Assembly (NCBI GenBank): GCA_964395095.1
Contig: CAYMZZ010000002.1
Span: forward strand, 186,001 to 250,000
DNA: 64,000 nucleotides
Direction of reading: 5' to 3'
DNA from: CAYMZZ01 sp964395095
Lineage (GTDB): Bacteria > Bacteroidota > Bacteroidia > Chitinophagales > Chitinophagaceae
The position numbers and the translations under genes were made by a program. Shown here piece by piece: positions 1 through 8,938 of this stretch. The notes beneath the pieces are model-generated. The model was not told the DNA's origin, ran no database searches, and worked only from the letters and a program-made list of their open reading frames with translations. Positions within the stretch are counted from its first letter, which is position 1; the number at the start of each line of letters is the position of its first letter.

Positions 1-543
1 ATCCGCCAGCATAGCGGCGACAGCATCGAAAGCGAGGGCATGGGACGCAGTATGGATAAAATGCGCCGTGCCGACCTGGTGCTCTATTTGTTTGATGTTG
101 CCGACGATATCAGTGAGCTACAGGCCTGGCGCCAAAGGCTCGAAGACCAGGGCCGTCCCTACCTGCTGGTGGGCAATAAGATCGACCAGCCCGGTGAAGG
201 GCAGGCCCGCGACAAGTATGCCGGCATCGACCAATTGGTGCTCATCTCCGCCAAAGCCGGCCGCCACCTGGAGCTGTTGCGCGAGCGCATGCTCGATACC
301 GTGCTGGCCGGGCAGGTGCAGGTAGAGAGCAGCATCGTTACCAATGCCCGCCACTACCATGCGCTGAAAGAAGTGCAGAAATCACTCTACGATATACGTG
401 CCGGCCTCGACAACCGCCTCTCCGGCGACCTCCTCGCCCTCGATATCCGCCGCTGCCTCCACTACCTCGGCGAAATCACCGGCGAAGTGAATAATGAGGA
501 GATGCTGGATTATATATTTTCGAAGTTTTGTATTGGGAAGTAG
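1..543 (+). CDS. mnmE: tRNA modification GTPase MnmE, C-terminal part (5' truncated by window edge)
   Basis: The frame is open from base 1, so the N-terminal folate-binding domain and the start of the G domain lie outside the window. MnmE works with MnmG to install the carboxymethylaminomethyl group on U34 of certain tRNAs in the cytoplasm. The visible part begins just after the switch II DTAG region (IRQHSGDSIESEGMGRS). It continues through the G4 motif NKID and the G5-like ISAKAG, then the C-terminal helical domain. It ends in CIGK, the family's hallmark C-terminus whose Cys is needed for modification. GC content is like the core genes at 9.5-17 kb. Nothing downstream is co-oriented for 1.2 kb, so it probably ends its transcription unit. 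Confidence 0.97.
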   Translation: MRQHSGDSIESEGMGRSMDKMRRADLVLYLFDVADDISELQAWRQRLEDQGRPYLLVGNKIDQPGEGQARDKYAGIDQLVLISAKAGRHLELLRERMLDTVLAGQVQVESSIVTNARHYHALKEVQKSLYDIRAGLDNRLSGDLLALDIRRCLHYLGEITGEVNNEEMLDYIFSKFCIGK

Positions 544-808
544 GTAAAGTATTGATAATTAATTAAATACGGAATAGGTAATTATCAATTTTCACTATAT
601 AGCTGACAAGGAAAATGTTAGAACTTGCTTTCCAGAATAGAAAGGAACAGCTGTTCTTTTGTTTGCTGTGAAATTGTTTTTGTTTGGCTTTTTATGATTT
701 GCTGGCTGTTTTCTTTCACTTGTTTCCCGCTGGGCTATTCTTTCTTCTACAAATTTTGTTGCCCAAATCCAGTTAATCTATGGGAACAAATGAATTCGGA
801 GATTAAGT

Positions 809-1160
809 TTATTTACGTCGATTTCGACTAATATAGTCGCTAGCTGCGGCATCAATTTCATCTACGGAATATCTCCGGTTATGTAGTAGCCAGGTGTCAA
901 TCTCATCACGTTTAAAATAAAGTTTTTTGCCTTGTGGTCAAATATTAGGAATTAGCCTCTGGGCTGTTAGTCTGTAAAGGTGAGATTGGCTTTTATTCAT
1001 ATATGTGCAGGCTTCCTCAAAATTCAATACGGTTTTTTGCAATATTTTTAATTCACCTATCTCATTGGCTAGGTTCAAGATGCCTTCTGAAAAATCTATG
1101 AGGTAGTTGACATCTTCTGGCGATTGTGATATATCATGAGCTTTTAAAATTCTTACAAAA
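809..1160 (-). pseudogene. Excisionase-type helix-turn-helix protein, broken by an in-frame stop
   Basis: Reading the minus strand gives a clear small HTH protein: LNFEEACTYMNKSQSHLYRL, then a segment ending GKKLYFKRDEIDTWLL, stopping at 809-811. This is the helix-turn-helix/excisionase fold common beside Bacteroidota mobile elements, where it controls integration, excision or mobilisation. A TGA at 938-940 (complement) interrupts it between the recognition helix and the wing (IPNI-stop-PQGKK). No ATG lies in frame before an upstream stop near 1165, so the 5' end is also lost. It is probably the scar of an element that inserted next to mnmE; no integrase is seen nearby. Between 544 and 808 I see no gene. 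Confidence 0.7.
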
Positions 1161-1178
1161 GTGTATAACTATTCTGAG

Positions 1179-1300
1179 CTATATTTTGTTACAATATTCC
1201 ATAAAAGCCACAAGAGAATCTTTCAACTTTCGTTATACTTTCCCAACTGTTCATCATATGATCTGATAAACTGGGCGCATAAGTCAATTTCTTTGTTCTG
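1179..1300 (-). pseudogene. Decayed coding remnant upstream of the HTH pseudogene
   Basis: The minus strand shows a protein-like stretch (EIDLCAQFIRSYDEQLGKYN, about 1291-1223) that hits a stop. It continues naturally in another frame (LKDSLVAFMEYCNKI) before a second stop at 1179-1181. This looks like the 3' end of one gene with a frameshift. I do not recognise the family. Its position and strand suggest it belonged to the same vanished element as the HTH pseudogene. It could also be chance, since the stretch is short. Confidence 0.3.
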
Positions 1301-1385
1301 CTGTCAAGTTGGGACGAATCAACACCAGTGGGATAACCTAGGTATGCCTTTGACTTCCGGGCCTAAATCCTACTAAAGACTAATT

Positions 1386-1408
1386 TTTTCCGGGCACTTA
1401 CCGGAAAA
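1386..1408. terminator. Hairpin with T-rich flank, possible terminator
   Basis: TTTTCCGG, a 7-nt loop, then CCGGAAAA: perfect 8-bp arms, T-rich on one side and A-rich on the other. It sits in the non-coding stretch before the ATPase gene. From 1409 to 1640 the DNA is very AT-rich and I see no gene. Confidence 0.45.
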
Positions 1409-1642
1409 GACGGCGAGAAAATGTTTTTTTCCCATGGCGGCGTTTTAGCAACGGCTTAGCTTAGTTGGGGCTCTCGAAATAAGAAAACCTTTAATATAAG
1501 ATTACAACAGCAGCTTACTAACACTATAAAAATTAGATATTGTAGCTAAATATATTAGTTCATGATTTAGAACTATTTAGTAATATTTTTAATGCCATAT
1601 ATTGAATAAAAATGGAAATATTATTCTATTTTGGGCAATTTA

Positions 1643-1675
1643 TTGTTAAATATTAGAAATTATATACTAAATTTG
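1643..1675 (+). promoter_or_regulatory. Bacteroidota-type promoter for the ATPase/subtilase operon
   Basis: TAAATTTG at 1668-1675 matches the -7 consensus TAnnTTTG exactly. A TTG at 1643-1645 lies 22 bases upstream, near the usual spacing for the -33 TTTG box. It is 51 bases before the ATG at 1727, in AT-rich DNA with no other gene. Confidence 0.5.
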
Positions 1676-1726
1676 AAAATGATTTTTTTAACCTAATTAT
1701 AAACGAATATCCCTAATTCTAATTTA

Positions 1727-2917
1727 ATGCTCTATTTCCCAATTATCCAAGCTTTATGTAGAACGGCTCTATCGCATCCTTCGCAAGCCGTAATTAGACA
1801 AGTTGAACGATTAATCGAGGCGGCTAAGAGAGACGGACACAAGAAAGAGGCAAAATCGCTCGAATTGCTATTGACAAACGCATCCAAAACATATGACTTA
1901 GCGCCTAGCCGTATTGAGAGATCGAAAATCCCTATGCGTGGTGAGGATTTAACGATTAATGCAACAGTTCCTGTTGATAAAGAATCATCTACTCCTTTAG
2001 CAGAAATAATATTTCCAACACAACTGCCGAAGGATAGACCATATTTTAATGATAATGTAGCTGCAGCAATCGAATCAATACTAAATGAATGGACAAATTT
2101 TGAGAAGCTCCAAGAAATTAACGCCCATCCTTCAAGAACATGCCTAATATATGGTTTGCCTGGAACTGGAAAGACACATTTGGCTCTCTGGATAGCGAGA
2201 AAAATTAATCTACCGGTTGTTTTAGCGCGACTTGACGGATTGATGTCTTCGTATTTAGGAACAACCTCTAAGAACATTGGAAATTTATTTGCTTTTGCAG
2301 CAAAATATAAATGCATTTTGTTATTGGATGAATTTGATGCAATTGCTAAGCTCAGGAATGATCCCCAGGAGGTTGGGGAGATCAAAAGAGTTGTAAATAC
2401 TCTTTTGCAAAATCTCGACACGCGAAAGCAATTTGGATTTACAATCGGGGTTACAAATCATGAGACATTGCTTGATCCGGCTATTTGGCGAAGGTTTGAA
2501 GTTCAGATTGAAATACCCAAGCCAGGTCCTGCTGTGATGTCAGCCATTATCAAGAAATTCCTTCTACCCCTCGAATTAGATGAAGCTGAGGTAAACTTCT
2601 TGACTTGGGCGATAGAAGATGCTTCAGGGGCTGAGGCAGAAGCATTGGTAAACTGGTTAAAAAAATCCTCTTTATTGAATAGCGGTAACGAATTAAAACT
2701 GGTAGATCAAATTAGAAAGTTTGCATTACTAAATTCTGGCCGCATAAACTTGGCAAAACGCGAATTGTTGACAGGATCTACAGAGGATTTAGCTAATGCA
2801 TTACTGTCTGATTCTAGGTACGGATTTAAGCAAAAGGATGTGGCTTCTTTGGTTGGCCTTGCTCCTTCAACCCTAAGCAAGCAGTTGTCAAAAATTAAGG
2901 AATTTGAAAAACGTTAG
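1727..2917 (+). CDS. AAA+ ATPase of an ATPase/subtilase defence pair (IetA-like)
   Basis: A 396-residue AAA+ ATPase. It shows Walker A GLPGTGKT (143-150), Walker B ILLLDE (197-202), a sensor-1 Thr-Asn (243-244) and paired arginines (255-256) at the arginine-finger position. The last about 35 residues form a helix-turn-helix (QKDVASLVGLAPSTLSKQLS), unusual for an AAA protease partner. The N-terminal 100 residues are helical and unassigned. Its stop is 2 bases before the ATG of a subtilase, so the two are surely translated together. This gene order matches the IetAS anti-phage system (AAA ATPase plus S8 protease), recalled from published defence-gene screens. The ATPase probably senses or remodels a target for the protease, but that is inference. 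Confidence 0.85.
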   Translation: MLYFPIIQALCRTALSHPSQAVIRQVERLIEAAKRDGHKKEAKSLELLLTNASKTYDLAPSRIERSKIPMRGEDLTINATVPVDKESSTPLAEIIFPTQLPKDRPYFNDNVAAAIESILNEWTNFEKLQEINAHPSRTCLIYGLPGTGKTHLALWIARKINLPVVLARLDGLMSSYLGTTSKNIGNLFAFAAKYKCILLLDEFDAIAKLRNDPQEVGEIKRVVNTLLQNLDTRKQFGFTIGVTNHETLLDPAIWRRFEVQIEIPKPGPAVMSAIIKKFLLPLELDEAEVNFLTWAIEDASGAEAEALVNWLKKSSLLNSGNELKLVDQIRKFALLNSGRINLAKRELLTGSTEDLANALLSDSRYGFKQKDVASLVGLAPSTLSKQLSKIKEFEKR

Positions 2918-2919
2918 AT

Positions 2920-5412
2920 ATGGCGAACAGTCCAATACAAGTTGTTCTCAACTCAAGTGATTTTATTTCAATTTGGGATAGAGATGGAGGTGGCGAGCAG
3001 AAAGATTTTTTTGCCAACCGAGACGATGAATTTATTGCTCATAAAGAAAAACTAAATGACCAGCTATCGAATTTGAAAAGAATTCAAATCGAGAATGAGT
3101 TTTCAACTATTTCTTTTGCAAAACTAATTTTACGTCAATCTGCCCTGGCAAAATCTCATCGCCCAACAACCTCTCTATTTAATAGAAATGTTGCTCCTGT
3201 TGTGGGTGCCGGTGATCTTGGAGAACTATATGTAGAATTGCGATCAGATAGTGTGAATAAACTAACAAAGAAGATATCCGAAGCTGAAACACAAACTAAA
3301 TGGAAGGAAAGGAAAGATACTGGCAAGCTAGTACCCAATCCGTCTACGCTTAGAAGCGAAGTAGGCGCAATTGAAGAAATATTGCCCTATACCGCTTCGG
3401 ATAAAAGGAAGTTTTCAGTGAACGAAGGATTGGAGTGGATTAAGAATCCATTAACGGGCGGAGCATATATTGTTGAATTGTTTGAGACACCTCCGCCACG
3501 ACAAAATTGGGACAATCTCAATGCAGGAAAATTTCAACTTTTTAAAACGTTTGTTGATGGTTTAGAATCTCTTGGTCAGGGAGTTGTTGTGTATAGGTTG
3601 ACTAATAGTGCGGCAAGCATTTCGATGTTAGGTATAAGATTGGAGGAAAGTGATTCTCTACCAAATATTCAGTTGATTCCAGTTCAATCTACTGCGAGGA
3701 AAAATGTCGAAGCTAAATCTGTTTCAGCATCCAGATCAAAACATGCAAAATTGCTAGATTTTCTGGATAAGCACCCTTTAGTGCGTAAAGTGTTGTTACC
3801 ACCAATAATTACCAAGAGTAATACAGTGGTTGCAAAAGCTTCTGCTGGAACTAAGTTCGAAATTCCTAAGCCGAAAACCAACAAATCATATCCAATTATT
3901 GGTATCATTGACGGAGGAGTTTCTGAAGTATTTGTAGATTGGGTAGAAGATGTCTGGGGCCTACTAGGTAAGGGCGATAAAGATGTTAATCATGGTACAT
4001 TCATAGCTGGTCTTATTGTAGCTGGAAAGATGCACAATGGTCACAAAGTATGCAATGAATTGGATGGTTGTAGGATAATAGATCTGGATATTCTTCCGAG
4101 AGCCGAGTCTTTCCAAAGTTATTTCACAAAGCCCCTGGAATTTTTTACTGAACTAGAATATGCAGTGAAAGAATTGAAATCAAGAACCGGCGTAAGGATT
4201 TTTAATTTTAGTCTTAACATTGAGGAACACGTTTCAAGTGGAGGATATAGTCCATATGCAAAAATTCTTGACAAGATTGCTGAAGAAAACGACATAATTT
4301 TTGTTATATCAGTTGGCAATACCAAAAAGAATGATTTTAGAAAAGAATGGCCACAAGATCCGCTTCAGGCCCTCACGATCTTAGCTACGTCCCAGAACGA
4401 TACAATTCAGCAACCTTCTGAGAGTTCGAGAAATTTAAGCATCTCAGCATTGAATCCTCCTGACTTATCTGGGATTGTACCTTTTGCGCCAAGCAACTAT
4501 AGTCGTAGGGGCCCAGGTATACGAGTGGGGTTAAAACCTGATTTGGCCCATGTAGGGGGTGCTGGAACAAGAGTCTCAGGGAAAGGGCATGGACTTTACT
4601 CTTGTGACAGCAAAGGCAACTTAGTTGATGGATGTGGAACAAGCTATGCGGCACCACATGTTTCTAAGACACTTGCATCAATAGATCACGCTATTGATGG
4701 AGAAGTATCGAGGGAGAGTTTAATTGGTATGACGATTCACCATGCCAGTCTGCCAGACATTTTGAACGATAAAAAACTTCGTGATGTTGCCAAACACTTA
4801 GTAGGTTTTGGAATCCCGGAATGCTCTAATTCTATTTTAGAGGGAGCAGATCATTCAATTACACTCGTATTTGCAAATAGGGTTTATCCCGGAAGAAAAA
4901 TGAGCTTTGCATTTAATTGGCCACCTTCTTTGGTTGTAGGTGGTAAGTGCACAGGGTACTCAAGATTGACTATCGTTAGTACACCACCCTTTGATTACCG
5001 CTTCGGTGCCGAGTTTGTTAGAATAAACGTTGAAGGATATTTAAGGCAAGAACAGAAAGACGGAAATTTTTTAGGTAGGCTTGATCCAGTCTACCTGCCT
5101 AATAGTGCAGATGCTAAATTGTTCGAGAAGGAACAAATCGAACATTCGTTTAAGTGGAGTCCTATAAAAGTTTTCGAAAAAACTTTTCCAAGAGGGGTAG
5201 GACCAAGTACAAATTGGCGACTGGAAATTGAATATTTAGAGAGAGACGGTGAAAAGGTTCCAATGGATGGAGTTCCTTTTACTGCACTTCTTACAATTTC
5301 AGATATAAATAAGAAAGCTCCAGTTTTCAATGAGATGAGACAGATGTTACAGTCTACTGGTGTAAATATTATGGATATTAAGACGGCCGCCAGAGTTATT
5401 CCAAGGGTGTAA
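2920..5412 (+). CDS. S8 family (subtilisin-like) serine protease, IetS-like
   Basis: An 830-residue intracellular subtilase. No signal peptide is visible. The catalytic triad is complete: Asp331 in GIIDGGV, His358 in NHGTFIAG and Ser575 in CGTSYAAP, with the oxyanion Asn467 in ISVGN. About 310 residues precede the catalytic domain and about 220 follow it, so it is far larger than degradative subtilisins. The flanks presumably contact the ATPase or hold the protease inactive. The N-terminal extension is helical and charged. It lies 2 bases after the AAA+ gene and is convergent with the dGTPase gene, whose stop is only 4 bases away. The pairing points to an abortive-infection style protease; the substrate is unknown. 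Confidence 0.88.
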   Translation: MANSPIQVVLNSSDFISIWDRDGGGEQKDFFANRDDEFIAHKEKLNDQLSNLKRIQIENEFSTISFAKLILRQSALAKSHRPTTSLFNRNVAPVVGAGDLGELYVELRSDSVNKLTKKISEAETQTKWKERKDTGKLVPNPSTLRSEVGAIEEILPYTASDKRKFSVNEGLEWIKNPLTGGAYIVELFETPPPRQNWDNLNAGKFQLFKTFVDGLESLGQGVVVYRLTNSAASISMLGIRLEESDSLPNIQLIPVQSTARKNVEAKSVSASRSKHAKLLDFLDKHPLVRKVLLPPIITKSNTVVAKASAGTKFEIPKPKTNKSYPIIGIIDGGVSEVFVDWVEDVWGLLGKGDKDVNHGTFIAGLIVAGKMHNGHKVCNELDGCRIIDLDILPRAESFQSYFTKPLEFFTELEYAVKELKSRTGVRIFNFSLNIEEHVSSGGYSPYAKILDKIAEENDIIFVISVGNTKKNDFRKEWPQDPLQALTILATSQNDTIQQPSESSRNLSISALNPPDLSGIVPFAPSNYSRRGPGIRVGLKPDLAHVGGAGTRVSGKGHGLYSCDSKGNLVDGCGTSYAAPHVSKTLASIDHAIDGEVSRESLIGMTIHHASLPDILNDKKLRDVAKHLVGFGIPECSNSILEGADHSITLVFANRVYPGRKMSFAFNWPPSLVVGGKCTGYSRLTIVSTPPFDYRFGAEFVRINVEGYLRQEQKDGNFLGRLDPVYLPNSADAKLFEKEQIEHSFKWSPIKVFEKTFPRGVGPSTNWRLEIEYLERDGEKVPMDGVPFTALLTISDINKKAPVFNEMRQMLQSTGVNIMDIKTAARVIPRV

Positions 5413-5416
5413 TGCG

Positions 5417-6907
5417 CTAATGCGGTTTGAATATTGTAATTGGATTGGGAGAGGTTAGTCGAGCGTAAAACTCACTGCAGTAGTTGTCCGTCATGCCAGC
5501 AATAAAATCACAAACAGTACGACATTTATCCTTTTGATTCTTGCATTGTAAATAGATGTTCTTGAAGTCATCCGGAAGTAACATATAGCCATGCTTGTCA
5601 TCGTTGATTAATATGTTGAAAATTTCGGTGACAATTTCTTTGCCTCTGTAGGCAGCTGTTTTGAGCCGAGTTGATTGAATATTAACTTCGTAATTAAAAG
5701 TCTTAAGTGTCTCTACTTCAAGTCTAATTTGATCGTCCATCTTTACCCCCGACAAGGGTAAAAAATCATTGTGTTTTTCTAAAGTAACTGCAGAGACAAA
5801 GCGATGAATAAGGGCAGAAGTAAATAGTCTTCGAGCTTGACCATCCTGGGACAACTGTTTCCCTGCATCATAGGATACTTTTAGTGATAGGTTTACGAAA
5901 TTCTCAATATTTGTTCTGCTAATTTGTGTCCTTTGTTCCTCTGTGCCTATATAGATCATTACTTTAAAGATTTTCTGTAACACTTTTTCAACTTCATCTT
6001 TAGTAATTGATCGTTTAAACAACTTGGTGGTCTTTTGGCAAATTTTTTCTATAATTCGGTCATTGGGAAATGCTATGTCAAAAGGATTACAGAAATTTCC
6101 TTTTAGAGTATCATCCAAGTCGTAGGTTGAGTATGCTATATCATCTGAAATGTCCATAATTTGACACTCAAGGGTCTTAAATTTTTCCAATTGCACATTT
6201 CCTTCCTCGTCTAACTTGGGATTGCCTTTCTCATCCAATAGTGGCTTAAGCGTGTAGCCGTTTAAGACATTTTGTTTTACCAAGCCAACAATTTCAATTT
6301 CCGAATCATTATATCCTTTAACTGGATGTAGGTCTGGATTGTATTGAGTTCTACTGTTTAATTCTGATGGAATCGGAAAATCATATTTTAGAATTGCGGC
6401 AATACTTCGTGAAGTTAAATTGAGCCCAAGACGGAGGTCATCGTTTGTTGAGCTATGGAAAATTTCCTTGAGAACAAATTTTTTCTCAAGTCTTGTGAGT
6501 ATCCTTAATGTTTGGGCATTTCCCTCAAATCCCCCGTGATTTATCATGCATTGATCAAGTGCTTCTTCACCTTGATGTCCAAAAGGAGGGTGACCAATAT
6601 CATGTGCTAAGGCTGCAAATTCGACTAAATCGAGGTCTATGTCGAGATTGTTTTCGTGATTTAGTTTTAGAGCAATTGATTTTGCAATTTGCGCTACTTC
6701 CATTGAGTGGGTCAGTCGGGTTCGGAAATAGTCGTTTTCATGTGAAGGATATAATTGAGTTTTTCCCTGTAGCCTACGAAATGCTGCACTATGTATTAGC
6801 CTGGCATAATCTTTCCAGAATTGAGATCGGTATGGATCTTCAATTGGGGTAGGCGTAATATTTTCATCGAAAATTCTTAGGCGATCAGAATCTTGATAAA
6901 GTGGCAT
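5417..6907 (-). CDS. dgt: dGTPase (deoxyguanosine triphosphate triphosphohydrolase), HD superfamily
   Basis: A 496-residue HD-domain dNTP triphosphohydrolase of typical length for the family. The N-terminus RSQFWKDYARLIHSAAFRRL is the usual dGTPase signature. The metal site is visible: His67 (TRLTHSMEV), His102-Asp103 (ALAHDIGHPPFGHQG), and a later Asp in DISDDIAYSTYDLDD. It hydrolyses dGTP to deoxyguanosine and triphosphate. Some family members protect cells against phage by draining the dGTP pool, which fits its place beside a protease defence pair and a toxin-antitoxin locus. A housekeeping role is possible but less likely given the AT-rich island. It is preceded by a 64-residue ORF with a 9-base gap, so the two probably form one operon. 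Confidence 0.92.
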   Translation of the reverse strand: MPLYQDSDRLRIFDENITPTPIEDPYRSQFWKDYARLIHSAAFRRLQGKTQLYPSHENDYFRTRLTHSMEVAQIAKSIALKLNHENNLDIDLDLVEFAALAHDIGHPPFGHQGEEALDQCMINHGGFEGNAQTLRILTRLEKKFVLKEIFHSSTNDDLRLGLNLTSRSIAAILKYDFPIPSELNSRTQYNPDLHPVKGYNDSEIEIVGLVKQNVLNGYTLKPLLDEKGNPKLDEEGNVQLEKFKTLECQIMDISDDIAYSTYDLDDTLKGNFCNPFDIAFPNDRIIEKICQKTTKLFKRSITKDEVEKVLQKIFKVMIYIGTEEQRTQISRTNIENFVNLSLKVSYDAGKQLSQDGQARRLFTSALIHRFVSAVTLEKHNDFLPLSGVKMDDQIRLEVETLKTFNYEVNIQSTRLKTAAYRGKEIVTEIFNILINDDKHGYMLLPDDFKNIYLQCKNQKDKCRTVCDFIAGMTDNYCSEFYARLTSPNPITIFKPH

Positions 6908-6916
6908 TCCAATTAA

Positions 6917-7111
6917 TTATTCTACGTTATTTGCCACCGTATTATTGCCCTCGTTATTTTCTGCTGCTGGAGATGTTGAAACACTGCTTGGTTTAATTAT
7001 AAATCCAAGATTTTCAGGAATTGAAGCATCTTCCAACGCACGGTTTTTAACCAATGTTTCTGCATCAATAATTATGATATTCGATTGGTATTTAGAAGCA
7101 TCTAAAAGCAT
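6917..7111 (-). CDS. Small hypothetical protein upstream of dGTPase
   Basis: A 64-residue ORF with a basic and hydrophobic start (MLLDASKYQSNIIIIDAETL) and a low-complexity Asn/Glu-rich tail. I recognise no domain. The A/T-rich upstream sequence is typical of Bacteroidota starts, and the ORF ends 9 bases before the dGTPase ATG. This makes a co-transcribed leader gene plausible. It could regulate or sense for the dGTPase, or simply be a spurious leader; the sequence alone does not decide. Confidence 0.5.
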   Translation of the reverse strand: MLLDASKYQSNIIIIDAETLVKNRALEDASIPENLGFIIKPSSVSTSPAAENNEGNNTVANNVE

Positions 7112-7233
7112 AATGTAAAATTATAAAGAAATTTATTAAATAAAAACAAAATTTACTTGAATTAAATTGTTGAAAATCAAGAAAGTAGATAGCTATTTAT
7201 GACAAAAAGAGCTAATTAGAAGGATTATTGTAA

Positions 7234-7608
7234 GGAGTAACCACATGGAAGAATGTACCCAAAGGCAAAGTGCTGAAAGCGGATATTGGCACAGCTTTGA
7301 ACTACTTACAGGAAAAGGAAATCAAAGAACTGGAACGTATTGTTACCATATACCTTGATTTTGCCGAATTGCAAGCCGAAAGGCAAATCCCTATGAAAAT
7401 GGCTGATTGGGTTACACGGTTAGATGCCTTCCTTCAATTCAACGAATACAACATTCTCAAAGATGCCGGAAAAGTAAGCCACGAAGTGGCAATGAAATTA
7501 GCAGAAAAAGAGTACAGCAAATTCAGGGTAATCCAGAACCGGAATTTTGAAAGTGATTTTGATAAGGAAGTGAAAAAGATTTCCAATAACCCCAAAAAGA
7601 AAAAATGA
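7234..7608 (+). pseudogene. C-terminal fragment of a RhuM-family virulence protein
   Basis: The reading frame WKNVPKGKVLKADIGTALNY, then KEIKELERIV, then FDKEVKKI is the conserved C-terminal third of RhuM-type proteins (normally about 330 residues). It opens right after an in-frame stop at 7231-7233, so the N-terminal two thirds are missing and no proper start exists; the first candidate is a GTG at 7270. RhuM-like genes are frequent in restriction and defence islands, which fits the setting. It is probably dead. Between 7609 and 7813 I see no feature. Confidence 0.75.
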
Positions 7609-7813
7609 TACAGGCCCGCAAGACTTATCTGCTATCCGGACTTCTAAAAATTTGGTCCTTGTTTGTCTTTGTTTGATTTATTTAGTTGCCCATTTTTTGC
7701 CCGCGAAAATTAAATGATTGGTAGTCAATATAGATTGAATGCTGAATTGGGACGTAGGCAAATTTTTTAAATTATGTTGAGTGGAAATTCTAAGATTTGT
7801 TTGACAAAAATTT

Positions 7814-8452
7814 CTATTCGCTCGCCACCCACCGTAGAATATCGAGCTTGATCAGCTCCCAACTTTTCTCTAAAAGACATTGTGGATCGAAATCATCTTC
7901 TGCCTGGTCAAAATTCGTAAGTGCGGCAAGAATTTCTTCTTTAGTGTGGCTGTATGGATAACGTTCTCTGTAAAGTGCCAACATTTCGGGAATTGTAAAT
8001 TCATCATGTAATCTGTGAATATCCCAGAAATCTTTCTTTCTCCCTCCGTTCCCTATTGTTTCGAGCTTCATCGCAATAACGTCTTCCCTGGATGCCATGC
8101 GAATGCCTTCTTGTTCATACTCCTCGCGGATGTATGCATCCGTGTAATAGATGTCTATTTTGATTGCATTTTTCTCACCTGACCCAACATACCAGGATTT
8201 TCCCAATGCCACCGGTAGTCCCTCATTTGTATCCACATAAGCAAAATTTGCATGAAAGAATTCATCAAGCGCATCAAAATTTATTGTGCCATATGTGGCA
8301 TCGGTAAAGAGATCTATATCTATCGATACACGGTGACCCATTTGCAGGCTCAGTGATGTACCACCTACCAGGCGAAAAGGCTGGAAGATTTCCGAACGCA
8401 TGATATTATTCAGCACTTCCTTTAAGAGTGGCGTGACGGTGTTCCAGTACAT
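7814..8452 (-). CDS. AbiEii/AbiGii-type nucleotidyltransferase toxin
   Basis: A 212-residue protein of the AbiEii toxin family, smaller than classical AbiEii (about 300). It has the nucleotidyltransferase motifs GGTS (30-33) and Asp45-x-Asp47 (SIDIDLF), followed by the family block GGRKKDFWDIHRL. Such toxins transfer nucleotides, in studied cases to tRNA, and are held by a DNA-binding antitoxin. The antitoxin here is the XRE gene just upstream; the gap is 3 bases. Together they form a toxin-antitoxin locus of the AbiE kind, widely used as phage defence. Catalytic residues look intact, so it is probably active. Confidence 0.88.
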   Translation of the reverse strand: MYWNTVTPLLKEVLNNIMRSEIFQPFRLVGGTSLSLQMGHRVSIDIDLFTDATYGTINFDALDEFFHANFAYVDTNEGLPVALGKSWYVGSGEKNAIKIDIYYTDAYIREEYEQEGIRMASREDVIAMKLETIGNGGRKKDFWDIHRLHDEFTIPEMLALYRERYPYSHTKEEILAALTNFDQAEDDFDPQCLLEKSWELIKLDILRWVASE

Positions 8453-8455
8453 AGC

Positions 8456-8911
8456 TTATTTTTTATTCAGGACTTCCGCAACCTTTTCTTTTCCGTAAAA
8501 TCTGCTGATCTCTTTTTTTTCCTGTTCATTGCCGCGCTCGAATACCCGGCGAATTACGGCTCGGTATTGGCGGTTCCAGTCAATGGAGTTGATATTCGTA
8601 TCCCAGAAAATAACGGGCCGCAGTTTTTTCATGTCAGGAGTTTCTGAGTATTGCTTTTTTTTGATCTGCTCAATATCATAATATACCTGAAGGATCATCA
8701 GCATTCCTTCCTCCAATCCGAGCGCTTTTTCCAGTTTTAATGCCAGCGTGGTATTCATATCCCTTTTGCCCTTCGTGATCGTAGTAAGGGTTTGGGGATA
8801 TTCATTAACGGCGAGCGCCAGATGACCTTTTTTGAGGTGCTGCTCCCTGATCTTGCGTTCCAGGTATAGTCCCGGGTGGATGCCTTTGAGGATTTCAATC
8901 TCCTTTTTCAT
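8456..8911 (-). CDS. XRE-family antitoxin with C-terminal DUF6922-like domain
   Basis: I chose the ATG at 8911 (MKKEIEILKGIHPGLYLERK, 151 residues). The longer frame to 9043 adds 44 residues that cross the promoter and operator. Residues about 13-70 form a HigA-like helix-turn-helix. Residues about 97-140 (LRPVIFWDTNINSIDWNRQY) resemble a DUF6922 domain, which in Bacteroidota commonly precedes AbiEii-type toxins. It is expected to bind the operator just upstream of its start and repress the pair. This differs from classical AbiEi, which has a winged helix N-terminus. Distance to the toxin start is 3 bases. Confidence 0.85.
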   Translation of the reverse strand: MKKEIEILKGIHPGLYLERKIREQHLKKGHLALAVNEYPQTLTTITKGKRDMNTTLALKLEKALGLEEGMLMILQVYYDIEQIKKKQYSETPDMKKLRPVIFWDTNINSIDWNRQYRAVIRRVFERGNEQEKKEISRFYGKEKVAEVLNKK

Positions 8912-8920
8912 AGGATAAAA

Positions 8921-8938
8921 GTAAACAAAAATGTTTAC
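8921..8938. promoter_or_regulatory. Palindromic operator of the XRE/AbiEii pair
   Basis: GTAAACA, AAAA, TGTTTAC: a perfect 7-bp inverted repeat 9 bases upstream of the XRE start codon. It overlaps the region where the minus-strand -7 box (TATTTTG) lies. This is the expected place for autorepression by the antitoxin. Confidence 0.6.

Noticed and set aside
625..831. Cys/Phe-rich 68-codon ORF after mnmE
   Set aside because: It overlaps the 3' end of the HTH pseudogene, has odd composition and no ribosome site.
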